NCBI GenBank assembly: GCA_016195915.1
Contig: JACPYS010000015.1
Coordinates: 124,001-188,000 of the forward strand
Source: Betaproteobacteria bacterium
Lineage (GTDB): Bacteria; Pseudomonadota; Gammaproteobacteria; Burkholderiales; SG8-39
Direction: 5' to 3'
DNA length: 64,000 nt
The notes below the pieces were generated by a model, which saw only the letters and a program-made list of their open reading frames with translations, did not search any database and was not told where the DNA came from. Position numbers and translations under genes: made by a program. Positions 42,139 to 51,097 of the stretch are shown here, piece by piece. Position 1 is the first letter of the stretch, and the number at the start of each line of letters is the position of its first letter.

Positions 42139-42933
42139 TTACGTCTTCGGAAGCTGTCCGGTCACTTCACGCCGGATTTCACGCAACTTTGCCTTTACCC
42201 GGGCAGAATTCTCCGCACCGATCCGCATCATCATCTTCTGGCCCGCCGAGCGCGCCTCTAACTGAGGGTCGGCGAACTCGTACAACACCTTGCGTTGCGC
42301 CAGCTTGATTGGTCTCTTGAGTTCCGGCGCGATGAGCAGGTGGTCGATCACCTGGATGAGGCGATCGTTGAAGTACCCGGAAGGGTAGCCCAGCTCCTTG
42401 TAGGCCTGTTGGAACCATGCGTAGTAGCGCACGTAGATCGCAACCAGTTTCCCGGCGTCGACCGACTCGATCATCCGGACGGCAGGCAGATAACGTGCCG
42501 AATTCTTCGCGCTCGAGGCGAGATTCTCTTCATTGCCGGTCAGCACGAAGCGCCCCGGCACCGGCTTCACGGGCATCAGTCTCGGCGCGACCTTCTCGCG
42601 CGGCAGGTTGTCGACCGTTGCAACGACGCGGCGGACGACATCCTGCAGGTTAAACATCTCCTGCATGCGCTTCAGACCGAAAACGGATCCCAGCGCTTCC
42701 CGCATTGCCGCGTCGCTGTCGGCAAAAGCGGGGAGCGCCGATGCATCGCCCGCCTGCACAACTGGATAACGGATCTGCGGGGCGGACTTTGCCTCGGGCT
42801 CTGGTGCAGGCGCCTTGGGCACCGCCGGAGGAGGTTGCGGTGCTTCTTCCGCGCGCCGCAGCCAGAAGTACAGACTTCCTCCGAGCGCGACCACAATCAC
42901 GGCGGCAATCATCCAGCGTACCGGATCTTTCAT
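42139..42933 (-). CDS. DUF3014-type membrane-anchored protein
   Basis: N-terminal TM, proline-rich linker, LNLQDVVRRVVATVDNLPREKVAPRLMPVKPVPGRF pattern. Confidence 0.7.
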   Translation of the reverse strand: MKDPVRWMIAAVIVVALGGSLYFWLRRAEEAPQPPPAVPKAPAPEPEAKSAPQIRYPVVQAGDASALPAFADSDAAMREALGSVFGLKRMQEMFNLQDVVRRVVATVDNLPREKVAPRLMPVKPVPGRFVLTGNEENLASSAKNSARYLPAVRMIESVDAGKLVAIYVRYYAWFQQAYKELGYPSGYFNDRLIQVIDHLLIAPELKRPIKLAQRKVLYEFADPQLEARSAGQKMMMRIGAENSARVKAKLREIRREVTGQLPKT

Positions 42934-43265
42934 CGGATGCCTCCGTTACGAGGGTCCCGCCGATTGCGCGCAGCCCTCGTGTTTTTTCGTGCGGCGACGC
43001 GCTGCCTGCGCATCGACACACAGATGTATAAACAAATATTGCCACGAACTTTTTCCAGCTGCTTGATCGGAAAAGAAATATCCGTTCGAGGCCATCGGAG
43101 GTGCCCGAGAAATTTGTACTTCGCGACCCGGCTGGAGATCGAAGCGATTTCGCGCGGTATCGTGCATCTCGCTGAATAAGCTTGTGTTTTACCCTTGTTT
43201 CCCTTCCTGGCATGCAGGTTGCATGAGTTCACGCAAGCACGTGGACTGAAACAAGGAGAGCGATC

Positions 43266-43976
43266 ATGGATGCGGTCAGGAAAGTACTGGTAGTCGATGA
43301 TGATCCCGTAGTCGCAAAGAGTTTCGACCGGGTTCTTTCGGGCAAGGGCTATGCAGTCATTACCGCGGCAAATGGCGATGAAGCGCTCAACAAGCTTCGC
43401 ACCGAAAACTACGACGTCGTTTTCACCGACATCAAGATGCCGGGGATGAGCGGCCTCGAAGTGGCGGAGCGGGTGAAGGCGAGCCAGCCATGGCTGCCGG
43501 TGGTTATCGTGACCGGCTACGGCACGGATGCCCATGAAGCAAGGGCGGAGGCCGCAGGTGTTGCCGGGTTCCTGCGCAAGCCGCTTTCGCCGGAAATGAT
43601 CGAAAGCAGCGCGCGCGCGGCCTTGTTTGAGATGGCGACGGCGGCAGCGCTTGCGATCCCCGTCGAAACGCCGGCGATTGCGCCGCCCGCGAGCGTCCCG
43701 CGCAGTTTCGCGAAAAGCATCGCTCTGATGCTTGCCGCGCCATTCATCGGGTTGGCGTTCGTACTCGCTGCGCCGTTCATCGGGCTTGCGGTGCTGGCCG
43801 CGATGGCTGGCCGGGAACTGGGACGCTACGCGATCATGAGGAAATTGGGACGCGTCGCCCGGAATGTCGGGCTCTTCATTGCGGCGCCCTTCATCGGACT
43901 CGCCTACGCGATCGCGTTCCCGTTCGTAGGGCTTGCGATGCTCGCCTGGATGGGCATCCGCGCGCTGAAGAAGTAA
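43266..43976 (+). CDS. Response-regulator receiver domain fused to a hydrophobic tail with APFIGLA repeats
   Basis: REC (VVDDDPVVAKSFDRV...VVFTDIKMPGMSGLEVAERV...VTGYG) followed by LAAPFIGLAFVLAAPFIGLAVLAAM...FIAAPFIGLAYAIAFPFVGLAMLAW. Confidence 0.85.
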   Translation: MDAVRKVLVVDDDPVVAKSFDRVLSGKGYAVITAANGDEALNKLRTENYDVVFTDIKMPGMSGLEVAERVKASQPWLPVVIVTGYGTDAHEARAEAAGVAGFLRKPLSPEMIESSARAALFEMATAAALAIPVETPAIAPPASVPRSFAKSIALMLAAPFIGLAFVLAAPFIGLAVLAAMAGRELGRYAIMRKLGRVARNVGLFIAAPFIGLAYAIAFPFVGLAMLAWMGIRALKK

Positions 43977-43980
43977 CCAA

Positions 43981-44078
43981 TCTTCAGTACCGTCATTCCG
44001 GACGCCGCGCCGGCGGCGCTCCGGAATCCAGCGTCTTTCGACACGCTGGATTCCCGTGTACACGGGAATGACTGAAGA
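43981..44078. repeat. REP-like palindrome cluster between convergent genes
   Basis: Outer TCTTCAGT...ACTGAAGA; inner hairpins ATTCCGGAC-GCCGC...GCGGC-GCTCCGGAAT, CCAGCGT...ACGCTGG, and perfect palindrome ATTCCCGTGTACACGGGAAT. Confidence 0.8.
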
Positions 44079-44087
44079 AATCAATCA

Positions 44088-45509
44088 TCAGGACTCGTCG
44101 GATCCGTCGCCGGCCTGTTCCGTGCCGCGCACCCGGATCTGGTATTTCTTCATGAGCGCCTGAAAATTGGTCCGCTGCATGCCTGTTTCCTCCGCGCTCC
44201 GGGTCACGTTCCAGGCGTTTCTCTTGAGCGCTTCCACCACGAACAGCTTTTCGATGTCCTCCACCGATCTTTCGCGCGCCTCTTTCTTTATCCGCTTGAG
44301 TTCCTCGCCGGTCCGCGGCACCTCGCGATCGAGCGGCAGGGATTCCATGATGTTGGCGAGGTGCGCCTGGCGGATGGCCTTGTCGCTGGTCAGGATCATC
44401 GCGCGGTGCATCGTATTTTCGAGTTCGCGCACGTTCCCCGGCCAGGGATAGTTCACCAGCGCGCTCATCGCCCCTTCGGAAATCTCGGTGACTTTCTTCC
44501 CGAGTTCCTCGCCGAACACGTTGAGGAAATGGAACGCCAGGGTGGGGATATCTTCGCGGCGCTCTCTAAGCGGCGGCACGTGAATCGGAAAGATGTTGAT
44601 GCGGTAGTAGAAATCGTCGCGGAAACTTCCGCCCGCCACCATCGACTTGAGGTCCTTGTTGGTGGCGGTGATCAGGCGGATGTTGACCGACTGGGTGCGG
44701 GTGTCGCCGACCGCCCGGTATGCCCGTTCCTGCAGGACCCTCAGGAGCTTCGCCTGGATCGAAAGCGAAATGTTGCCGATCTCGTCGAGGAACAGACTGC
44801 CGTTGTTCGCCAGTTCGAACATCCCCCGTTTGCTCGACACCGCGCCGGTGAACGAACCCTTGACGTGTCCGAACAACTCGCTTTCGAGCAGGTTCTCGCT
44901 CAACGCGTTGCAGTCGACCGGGATGAACGGCCCGTCCTTGCGCAGGCTGTTGAAGTGGATCGCGCGTGCGATCAGTTCCTTGCCGGTGCCGCTCTCTCCG
45001 GTCAGCATGACGGTGCTGCTGGTCGGCGCCACCTGGGCGACCAGCCGGTACACCGCCTGCATTCCGGGACTTGCGCCGATGATGTTTTCGAACCGGTACT
45101 TGGAACCCACCTCGGTCTTGAGGTTCAGGTTTTCCTGCAACAGCCGCCGCCTCTCGAGAGCCCGCTCCACCACCAGCTTCAACTCGTCCGGATCGAAGGG
45201 CTTGGGCAGGTAGTCGAACGCGCCGAGTTTCATCGACCGCACCGCCGTATCGATCTGCGAAAGCCCGGTGACCATGATGACTTCGATCGCCGGATGCATT
45301 TCCTTGACCCGCTGCAACACCTCCATGCCGTCCACCCTGGGCATCATGATGTCGAGAATCAGCACGTCGTAAGGGTTTTCGTCGACTTTGCGCAACGCCT
45401 CGGCCCCGTCCCGCACCGCATCCACCGTGTAGTCGCCTCCGCCCAGAATGCGGATACAGCTGCGCACGATGATCTCCTCGTCATCGACGACCAGTATTCT
45501 CGCGCTCAC
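44088..45509 (-). CDS. Sigma54-dependent NtrC-family response regulator
   Basis: REC, AAA+ ([34 protein letters not shown]), Fis-type HTH; GTG start overlapping the kinase stop. Confidence 0.93.
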   Translation of the reverse strand: MSARILVVDDEEIIVRSCIRILGGGDYTVDAVRDGAEALRKVDENPYDVLILDIMMPRVDGMEVLQRVKEMHPAIEVIMVTGLSQIDTAVRSMKLGAFDYLPKPFDPDELKLVVERALERRRLLQENLNLKTEVGSKYRFENIIGASPGMQAVYRLVAQVAPTSSTVMLTGESGTGKELIARAIHFNSLRKDGPFIPVDCNALSENLLESELFGHVKGSFTGAVSSKRGMFELANNGSLFLDEIGNISLSIQAKLLRVLQERAYRAVGDTRTQSVNIRLITATNKDLKSMVAGGSFRDDFYYRINIFPIHVPPLRERREDIPTLAFHFLNVFGEELGKKVTEISEGAMSALVNYPWPGNVRELENTMHRAMILTSDKAIRQAHLANIMESLPLDREVPRTGEELKRIKKEARERSVEDIEKLFVVEALKRNAWNVTRSAEETGMQRTNFQALMKKYQIRVRGTEQAGDGSDES

Positions 45510-47149
45510 GCATCCCCCTCGTCGCTCACGCCCGGCACAGGCTCGCGCGGGCGCTCCTGCGGAAGAAGCACGCGAAACGTGGTTCCCTCCCCGGCCCCGC
45601 TTTCGACTTCGATCGTTCCGCCGTGCGCACTGACGATGCCATGGCTCACCGACAGCCCGAGGCCGGTGCCTTTGCCCACTTCCTTCGAGGTGAAAAACGG
45701 GTCGAAAATCCGTTTCAGGTTCTTCTCCGGGATGCCGCAACCGGTGTCGATGAAGGACAGTTCGACCATCGGCACGGGTTCGCCGCCGCTGCCCGAATCC
45801 GGGGGCTTCAGCGCGCGCCGGCTGCGCACGGTAATGCTGCCTTTTTCCTCGATCGCGTGCTGCGCGTTGACGAGCATGTTCATGATCACCTGTGCAATCT
45901 GGTCCGCATCGGCCCAGACCTGCGGCAGGTCGGGTTCGAGGTCCATTGCGATTTCGATGTCGCGCAAATTGGCGGGACGTTCGATGATACGGGCAGTTTC
46001 CACCACCAGCCGGTTGATGTCGGTAAACTTTTTTTCCGGCGTCCGCTCGCGGGCAAAATCGAGCAGCCGCTTGATGATGGCGGCGCAGCGGCGCGTCTCT
46101 CGGATCACCAGGTCGAGGTCTTCCGCATCCGGGCTTGCGTCGGGCACGCCCCGCCGGAGCAGCGATGAAAACGTGAGGATGCCGGTGAGCGGATTGTTCA
46201 GCTCGTGGGCAATTCCGGCCGCCAGCAGACCCACCGACGCGAGTTTTTCCCCGCGCGCGGTCTCGGCTTCAGCAGCGCGCAGTTCGAGCGTGCGCTTCGC
46301 CACCTTCTGCTCGAGGGTGCGTCCCCACTCCTGCAATTCGAGCTGCGAAGTCCGCAGTGCCGTGGTCATCGCGTTGAAAGATTCCGCCAGCCGGCCGAAC
46401 TCGTCGGCGCTGCGCACCGGAATCAATTCTTCCAGATTTCCCGATGACAGCCGTTTCGCCCCGCCTTCGAGGTCGCTCAACGGCAGGTACACCATGCGAT
46501 GCACGAACAGGGCGACGAATCCGGAAACCACCAGGACGAACGCCAGCGACGACGCGGCGATGGTAATGGTGCTCTTTTTCAGCGTACGATCGATGTCGTC
46601 CAGCGAATACACGATATCGAGCACCCCGAGCACCGATTGTGCCTTGCTGTGCTGATGGCAGGCGGCGGTGTGGCAGGAGCTCTCGTTGCGGATCACTTCC
46701 ATGCTGCCGAGCACGCGCCGTCCTTCGGGCGTGGTGTAGATGCGCGAGCGCTCGCTCTGCGCAAGCTGTTCCAGCGGTTTTTCGCCCTGATGGCACAAGA
46801 TGCAGCCATCGGCCTTGCGATCCACGATCTGGCCGATTTCAGGCATGAACGTGGAGTGGATGATTCTGCCCTCCTTGCTCAACAGCCTGACCTTGGCGAT
46901 GTGCTCCTGCTTGCTCACGTCCTGGATGATCTTAAGCACGTAATCCGGCTGGTTCTGGAGCATGGCGTAGCGCGTGCTCTTGGTGACCACTGCGGAGACG
47001 TGCGTCGCATGACTCTCCGCCTCCTGCAGCAACAATTCGCGCTGATGATCGATCACGAGGTACGAAAACAGGGCCATCGCAGCCGATAGCGTGACCGCCA
47101 GATAAAACCCGATCTTGAATTTGAGGGTGCGGGGCAGCACGCTTGCCAT
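45506..47149 (-). CDS. Sensor histidine kinase with periplasmic domain carrying CXXCH and CX4CH motifs
   Basis: GCILCHQGEKPLEQL and SSCHTAACHQHSK between two TM segments; HAMP; AAGIAHELNNPLTGILTFSSLL H-box; GKGTGLGLSVSHGIV. Confidence 0.92.
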   Translation of the reverse strand: MASVLPRTLKFKIGFYLAVTLSAAMALFSYLVIDHQRELLLQEAESHATHVSAVVTKSTRYAMLQNQPDYVLKIIQDVSKQEHIAKVRLLSKEGRIIHSTFMPEIGQIVDRKADGCILCHQGEKPLEQLAQSERSRIYTTPEGRRVLGSMEVIRNESSCHTAACHQHSKAQSVLGVLDIVYSLDDIDRTLKKSTITIAASSLAFVLVVSGFVALFVHRMVYLPLSDLEGGAKRLSSGNLEELIPVRSADEFGRLAESFNAMTTALRTSQLELQEWGRTLEQKVAKRTLELRAAEAETARGEKLASVGLLAAGIAHELNNPLTGILTFSSLLRRGVPDASPDAEDLDLVIRETRRCAAIIKRLLDFARERTPEKKFTDINRLVVETARIIERPANLRDIEIAMDLEPDLPQVWADADQIAQVIMNMLVNAQHAIEEKGSITVRSRRALKPPDSGSGGEPVPMVELSFIDTGCGIPEKNLKRIFDPFFTSKEVGKGTGLGLSVSHGIVSAHGGTIEVESGAGEGTTFRVLLPQERPREPVPGVSDEGDA

Positions 47150-47156
47150 CACGCGG

Positions 47157-47687
47157 TCATTGCATCGTAGCGATCACCAAGCCGAACGCTTCCACCCGAT
47201 TCCAGTCGGTGAACTCGACTACCGCCTTCGGATCGGTCGGCCCGTTCGTGATCCACATGATGAACCGGATCACCATGCGGTCCCCGAAGCTGTAGCTCGG
47301 ATAATCGATCCTGCCGGCAAACACATCCAGATGCCCGGGCTTCCAGGCGATCTGCTTGAGGAATTTCTTCACGTAGGGATTGGTCTCGGGCCGGTTCTTT
47401 TCGGGCTTGCGCGCAACCACATTGACGGAAAAGAATGCACTCGGTTTTCCGTCCAGGACGCGCTGGTTGCGGCGGATGAAATCGAACACCAGCGGACTGT
47501 GCCTGCCGTAGCGGATGCTCGCGCCGATGACGATCTTGTCGAACGCGTTCAGCTCCGGGACAGGTTCATCCCGGATGGAAGCCACGGTAACCTGGTGCCC
47601 TTGCCGCTCGAGCACGTCGCGCAGACGATCGCAAATCCTTTGCGTATGGCCGTCGGTAGTCGAGTAGATGACGAGAATCCTGGCCAT
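47157..47687 (-). CDS. hemG: Flavodoxin-domain protein, HemG-like (menaquinone-dependent protoporphyrinogen oxidase type)
   Basis: MARILVIYSTTDGHTQRICDRL; FDKIVIGASIRYGRHSPLVFDFIRRNQ; SVNVVARKPEKNRPETNPYVKKFL. Confidence 0.85.
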   Translation of the reverse strand: MARILVIYSTTDGHTQRICDRLRDVLERQGHQVTVASIRDEPVPELNAFDKIVIGASIRYGRHSPLVFDFIRRNQRVLDGKPSAFFSVNVVARKPEKNRPETNPYVKKFLKQIAWKPGHLDVFAGRIDYPSYSFGDRMVIRFIMWITNGPTDPKAVVEFTDWNRVEAFGLVIATMQ

Positions 47688-47724
47688 ACCGATACCGGCG
47701 AACCCGGCGCGCAGCGGCGCGCCA

Positions 47725-48099
47725 TCAGTTGTTCTTCGCGCCCTCGTTGACCCAGATCTTGAGGATTTCGATCTCCTTGTCGGGCAGTTTGTCCTTGCCG
47801 TGCGGCATCCGGATGGACGGATTCGCGCGGCCTTCCACCAGCATGTTCAACGCGCTCGTGAACGCGTCCCCCGGCTTGACCAGCGGTCCGAATTTCCCGC
47901 CCTTCATGAGCGCTGCGTAGCTGGTGGTATCGAGGCCGTTCGCCAGGAAACCCGGCTTGCCGGGAGCGTGGCACTCGGAGCAGTTCCTGGAGAGAATCGG
48001 CTCGACGTCCTTGCCGTAGCTCAGGTTCTTCGGCGAGCAGCCCGCAAGCAGTGATGCGCCCGCGGTGATCGCGAAACCAGCCATCCATGCCTTGGGCAT
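47725..48099 (-). CDS. Small c-type cytochrome lipoprotein
   Basis: Lipobox SLLAGCS; YGKDVEPILSRNCSECHAPGKPGF with one CXXCH. Confidence 0.8.
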   Translation of the reverse strand: MPKAWMAGFAITAGASLLAGCSPKNLSYGKDVEPILSRNCSECHAPGKPGFLANGLDTTSYAALMKGGKFGPLVKPGDAFTSALNMLVEGRANPSIRMPHGKDKLPDKEIEILKIWVNEGAKNN

Positions 48100-48195
48100 T
48101 GTGGTTCTCCTGTTACTTGCGGCATCCTAGCAAGGCGGACGCCTGCGGGAGTTGATCCAGCGCAAATCGCGCGGACCCCGCGCCGTCCTGCCCAC

Positions 48196-48834
48196 TCAGC
48201 TGCCTCGGTAGACGAGCCTTGCCAGATCGCCGGCAAGCCGCGCGGCCACCTCGCTCATGATGTGCAGCAGCCGGCGGGCGATGTTCTCGCGCGCCGGAAC
48301 CAGCAGCTTGGGCAATTCGACCGCGTGACTGATCAAGCGGGTCTCTTCCGCGTACAGGCGCATCAGCTCCCGCAACAGTTGCTCGAGGTCCGCGGCGCCC
48401 GCGAAAGCGCCTCTGATCCCCGCCTGCACGCGTCCCTCGCGCCGCGACACCTCCAGGACCCGGCAAGCCGCGCCGAGCAGCAGTTCGATGCGTTCCAGCC
48501 GGACCGGGGCGATCTCGTCGTAGCGGACCACGATGCCTACCGGAAACGCCTTCGAACGCGCGAGGAATTCCCGGTCGATATGTTTCGATGCGTCGTAGAG
48601 CTGCTGCAGGTCACGGTGATCTGCCGCGCGCCCGGCCGCGACGATCTCCCCGGCACGATGGATGACGAGGGCATCCTTGCTCACCTCCTTGGCGACGTTC
48701 AACGCAAGGGTCGGCTCGAGATGCGGCAACGCCATGCGCAACGGCAAGGACGCGCGCAAAGCCTGTATCGTCCGCCGGCTGTATGCGCGGAGGATGCGGC
48801 CGTTGGCGGCCGCCAGGACGCGCGCCGCGTCCAC
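48196..48834 (-). CDS. Hypothetical protein (212 aa, GTG start), no recognised domain
   Basis: Frame continues from VDAARVLAAANGRILRAYS to DLARLVYRGS; tight spacing to the methyltransferase stop. Confidence 0.55.
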   Translation of the reverse strand: MDAARVLAAANGRILRAYSRRTIQALRASLPLRMALPHLEPTLALNVAKEVSKDALVIHRAGEIVAAGRAADHRDLQQLYDASKHIDREFLARSKAFPVGIVVRYDEIAPVRLERIELLLGAACRVLEVSRREGRVQAGIRGAFAGAADLEQLLRELMRLYAEETRLISHAVELPKLLVPARENIARRLLHIMSEVAARLAGDLARLVYRGS

Positions 48835-48842
48835 GACGGAAC

Positions 48843-49604
48843 TCAGCCCGGCCGCGGCTTGACTGCGCGATGGAATCCGAGCATCCCTAGAAATACGGTC
48901 TTGGCTGTCACGTCCACGTAGCCCAATTCGCGCAGTACCACGGAAAGTTCCCCGGCGGAGTAGAACATCTCGAGGGCGTTGATGAAATACTTCTTGCAGT
49001 TGAGCGCGGCCGGTCCGCTGCGAAACAGGAATCCGGTGAACGAGAGGCAGGTGCGCAGATAGCCGTAATAGAGGCCCTCCACCAACGGATTTGACGGACG
49101 CAGCATGTCGCTGTGGTGAAAATGCCCGCCGGGCTTGAGCACGCGGTGGATTTCCTTGAACACGCTGCGCACGCGCAGGTGGCGGGTGGCGAATTGCAGC
49201 GTCACCACGTCGAAATGGTTGTCGGGAAACGGCAGCTGGTGCACGTCGCCGATGGTGCTGTGAATGAGGAGCCCCCTTGCACGGGCCCGCTGGCGGCCGA
49301 CTGCCTGCATCTCCGCGCTGCGATCGATCGCGTGCACGTCGAGGGTAGGATCGCGCCGCAGCAGCGCAATGCCGATTGCGTTGGTGCCCGCGCACACGTC
49401 GAGCACGCGCCCGCGCGGACGGACATCCACCGTGGACATGAAACTCTTCAGGAAAAAGTCCCACAGGCCGAGGCTGGCGATGTTGTTGGCGCGGTCGTAA
49501 TAGGGCGCGACGTCGGCAAACACCTGATTGAGCTCCCGGCTCCAGACGGCGTTGAAGCGTTGCTCGCGCAACTCCTCGCGCAGGGCTAGCGGCGGCGGCG
49601 GCAT
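48843..49604 (-). CDS. UbiE/MenG-like SAM-dependent methyltransferase
   Basis: VAPYYDRANNIASLGLWDFFLKSF; VLDVCAGTNAIGIALL; HRVLKPGGHFHHSDM. Confidence 0.85.
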   Translation of the reverse strand: MPPPPLALREELREQRFNAVWSRELNQVFADVAPYYDRANNIASLGLWDFFLKSFMSTVDVRPRGRVLDVCAGTNAIGIALLRRDPTLDVHAIDRSAEMQAVGRQRARARGLLIHSTIGDVHQLPFPDNHFDVVTLQFATRHLRVRSVFKEIHRVLKPGGHFHHSDMLRPSNPLVEGLYYGYLRTCLSFTGFLFRSGPAALNCKKYFINALEMFYSAGELSVVLRELGYVDVTAKTVFLGMLGFHRAVKPRPG

Positions 49605-49620
49605 GGGTTGATCCCTCCTT

Positions 49621-49962
49621 TCAAATCCGCGACAGGTAGACGATGGCGGCTACGCTGCCGAACGCGGCAACCAGGTAGACGATGGTGGCGACCAGCGTGT
49701 CGGCGCGGATGCCGAAATCGTAACAGGTGATGCGCAGCCGGTGCGCCGCGCCCCACAGGGAAAGCGATATTACGGCGAACAGCGACAGCTTGCCGAACCA
49801 GTGCGCTGCGAACGCGTGCAGCCGGGCGTAGGCCAGCATTTCCGGGGTATGCCCGAGCGCAACCAGCAGCGTCAGCAGGATCAGCACCGGGGTGACAAAG
49901 GCTGAGAGTGTGCCGCCGGCCGCGAACGTCCCCCAGATGATCGGTTTGTTGGATTTGGCCAT
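49621..49962 (-). CDS. frdD: Fumarate reductase membrane anchor subunit D
   Basis: MAKSNKPIIWGTFAAGGTLSAFVTPVLILLT; three TM segments; gene order. Confidence 0.9.
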   Translation of the reverse strand: MAKSNKPIIWGTFAAGGTLSAFVTPVLILLTLLVALGHTPEMLAYARLHAFAAHWFGKLSLFAVISLSLWGAAHRLRITCYDFGIRADTLVATIVYLVAAFGSVAAIVYLSRI

Positions 49963-49964
49963 GA

Positions 49965-50357
49965 TCAGAACACCCCCGCCATCAGCAGCACGGCCAGCGA
50001 AAGCACCGCCCAGCCGAGGTAATGCGCTCCGGTGATCACGCCCCCGGGCAGGAATTCCTCGCCGATCTGCACCGGCAGCGCCTTGGGCGTCACGTTGAAC
50101 CAGGTCGCCGTGTTGTACACGGAAAACCCGAGTGCGAGCAGGTGGAATACGACGCTCACCGGGCTGCGCAACGCCGCGAGGAACGCCTCATACTCCGCCT
50201 GTCCCTGCGAAAGCCGCATCACGCCGACCAGCAGCAGCAGCGTGTAGGCGCCGATGAAGATGCAGGTCACCTCGCGGGCCATGTAGCGCATGTAGCGCGG
50301 CCGCCGGAAAAACCAGCTGTACTTGGGGACCTCGCGAACGTAGGGCTTGCGGCTCAT
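49965..50357 (-). CDS. frdC: Fumarate reductase membrane anchor subunit C
   Basis: MSRKPYVREVPKYSWFFRRPRYMRYMAREVTCIFIGAYTLLLL; overlaps frdB stop. Confidence 0.92.
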   Translation of the reverse strand: MSRKPYVREVPKYSWFFRRPRYMRYMAREVTCIFIGAYTLLLLVGVMRLSQGQAEYEAFLAALRSPVSVVFHLLALGFSVYNTATWFNVTPKALPVQIGEEFLPGGVITGAHYLGWAVLSLAVLLMAGVF

Positions 50358-51097
50358 TTTTTCACCCATGGCATCAAGTGTTCCTTGTACCAGTCAACCG
50401 TGCTCTTGATCTTCACCTGCTGCAGTGCGCTCGCCGGATCGACGTGCTCCGGGCAGACTTCGGAGCAGGCGCCGACGAACGAACACTCCCATACGCCCTC
50501 GGTGGTGGCGATTTCCTCCTGGCGCTCATCGCGCCCGCCGTCGCGCGAATCCTGGTTGTAGCGGTGCGCCATCGAGATCGCCGCGGGACCGAGAAACTTC
50601 GGGATCAGGCCGTATTCCGGACACGCCGCGTAGCACAGCATGCAGTTGATGCACATGGTGTACTGCTTGAACTTCTTCAGCTGCGCGGGGCTCTGCAGGT
50701 ACTCGCCTTCGCTGACCGGTTTTTCGTGTTTCGGGATCAGGTACGGCTTCACGCGCTTGAACTTGTCCATGAAATCGTCGATTACCGTCACCAGGTCGCG
50801 CTCGATCGGGAAATGCGCGAGCGGCTCGACGCGGATCACGCCCTGGTAGTCGCGCAGGAACGACTTGCACGCGAGCATCGGCTCGCCGTTGATCATCATG
50901 CCGCAGCTGCCGCACACCGCCATGTGGCACGACCAGCGGTAGCTCAGCGTGGGATCGATGGTTTCCTTGATGCGGTTCAAAGCATCCAGCACCACCCACT
51001 CCTCCTCGCAGCTGACCGAATAGCGCTGGAAATGCGGTTCGCTGTCGGTCTCCGGGTGGTAGCGCAGCACCTCCAGCTGGTACACGCGCTCGCTCAT
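50354..51097 (-). CDS. frdB: Fumarate reductase iron-sulfur subunit
   Basis: SYRWSCHMAVCGSCGMMINGEPMLACKSF; CINCMLCYAACPEYG. Confidence 0.94.
   Translation of the reverse strand: MSERVYQLEVLRYHPETDSEPHFQRYSVSCEEEWVVLDALNRIKETIDPTLSYRWSCHMAVCGSCGMMINGEPMLACKSFLRDYQGVIRVEPLAHFPIERDLVTVIDDFMDKFKRVKPYLIPKHEKPVSEGEYLQSPAQLKKFKQYTMCINCMLCYAACPEYGLIPKFLGPAAISMAHRYNQDSRDGGRDERQEEIATTEGVWECSFVGACSEVCPEHVDPASALQQVKIKSTVDWYKEHLMPWVKK

Noticed and set aside
42930-44084. 384-aa minus-strand ORF overlapping the REC-APFIGLA gene and the REP-like element
   Set aside because: Antisense to a clear receiver-domain gene; its N-terminus is translated REP-like palindrome, a common annotation artefact.
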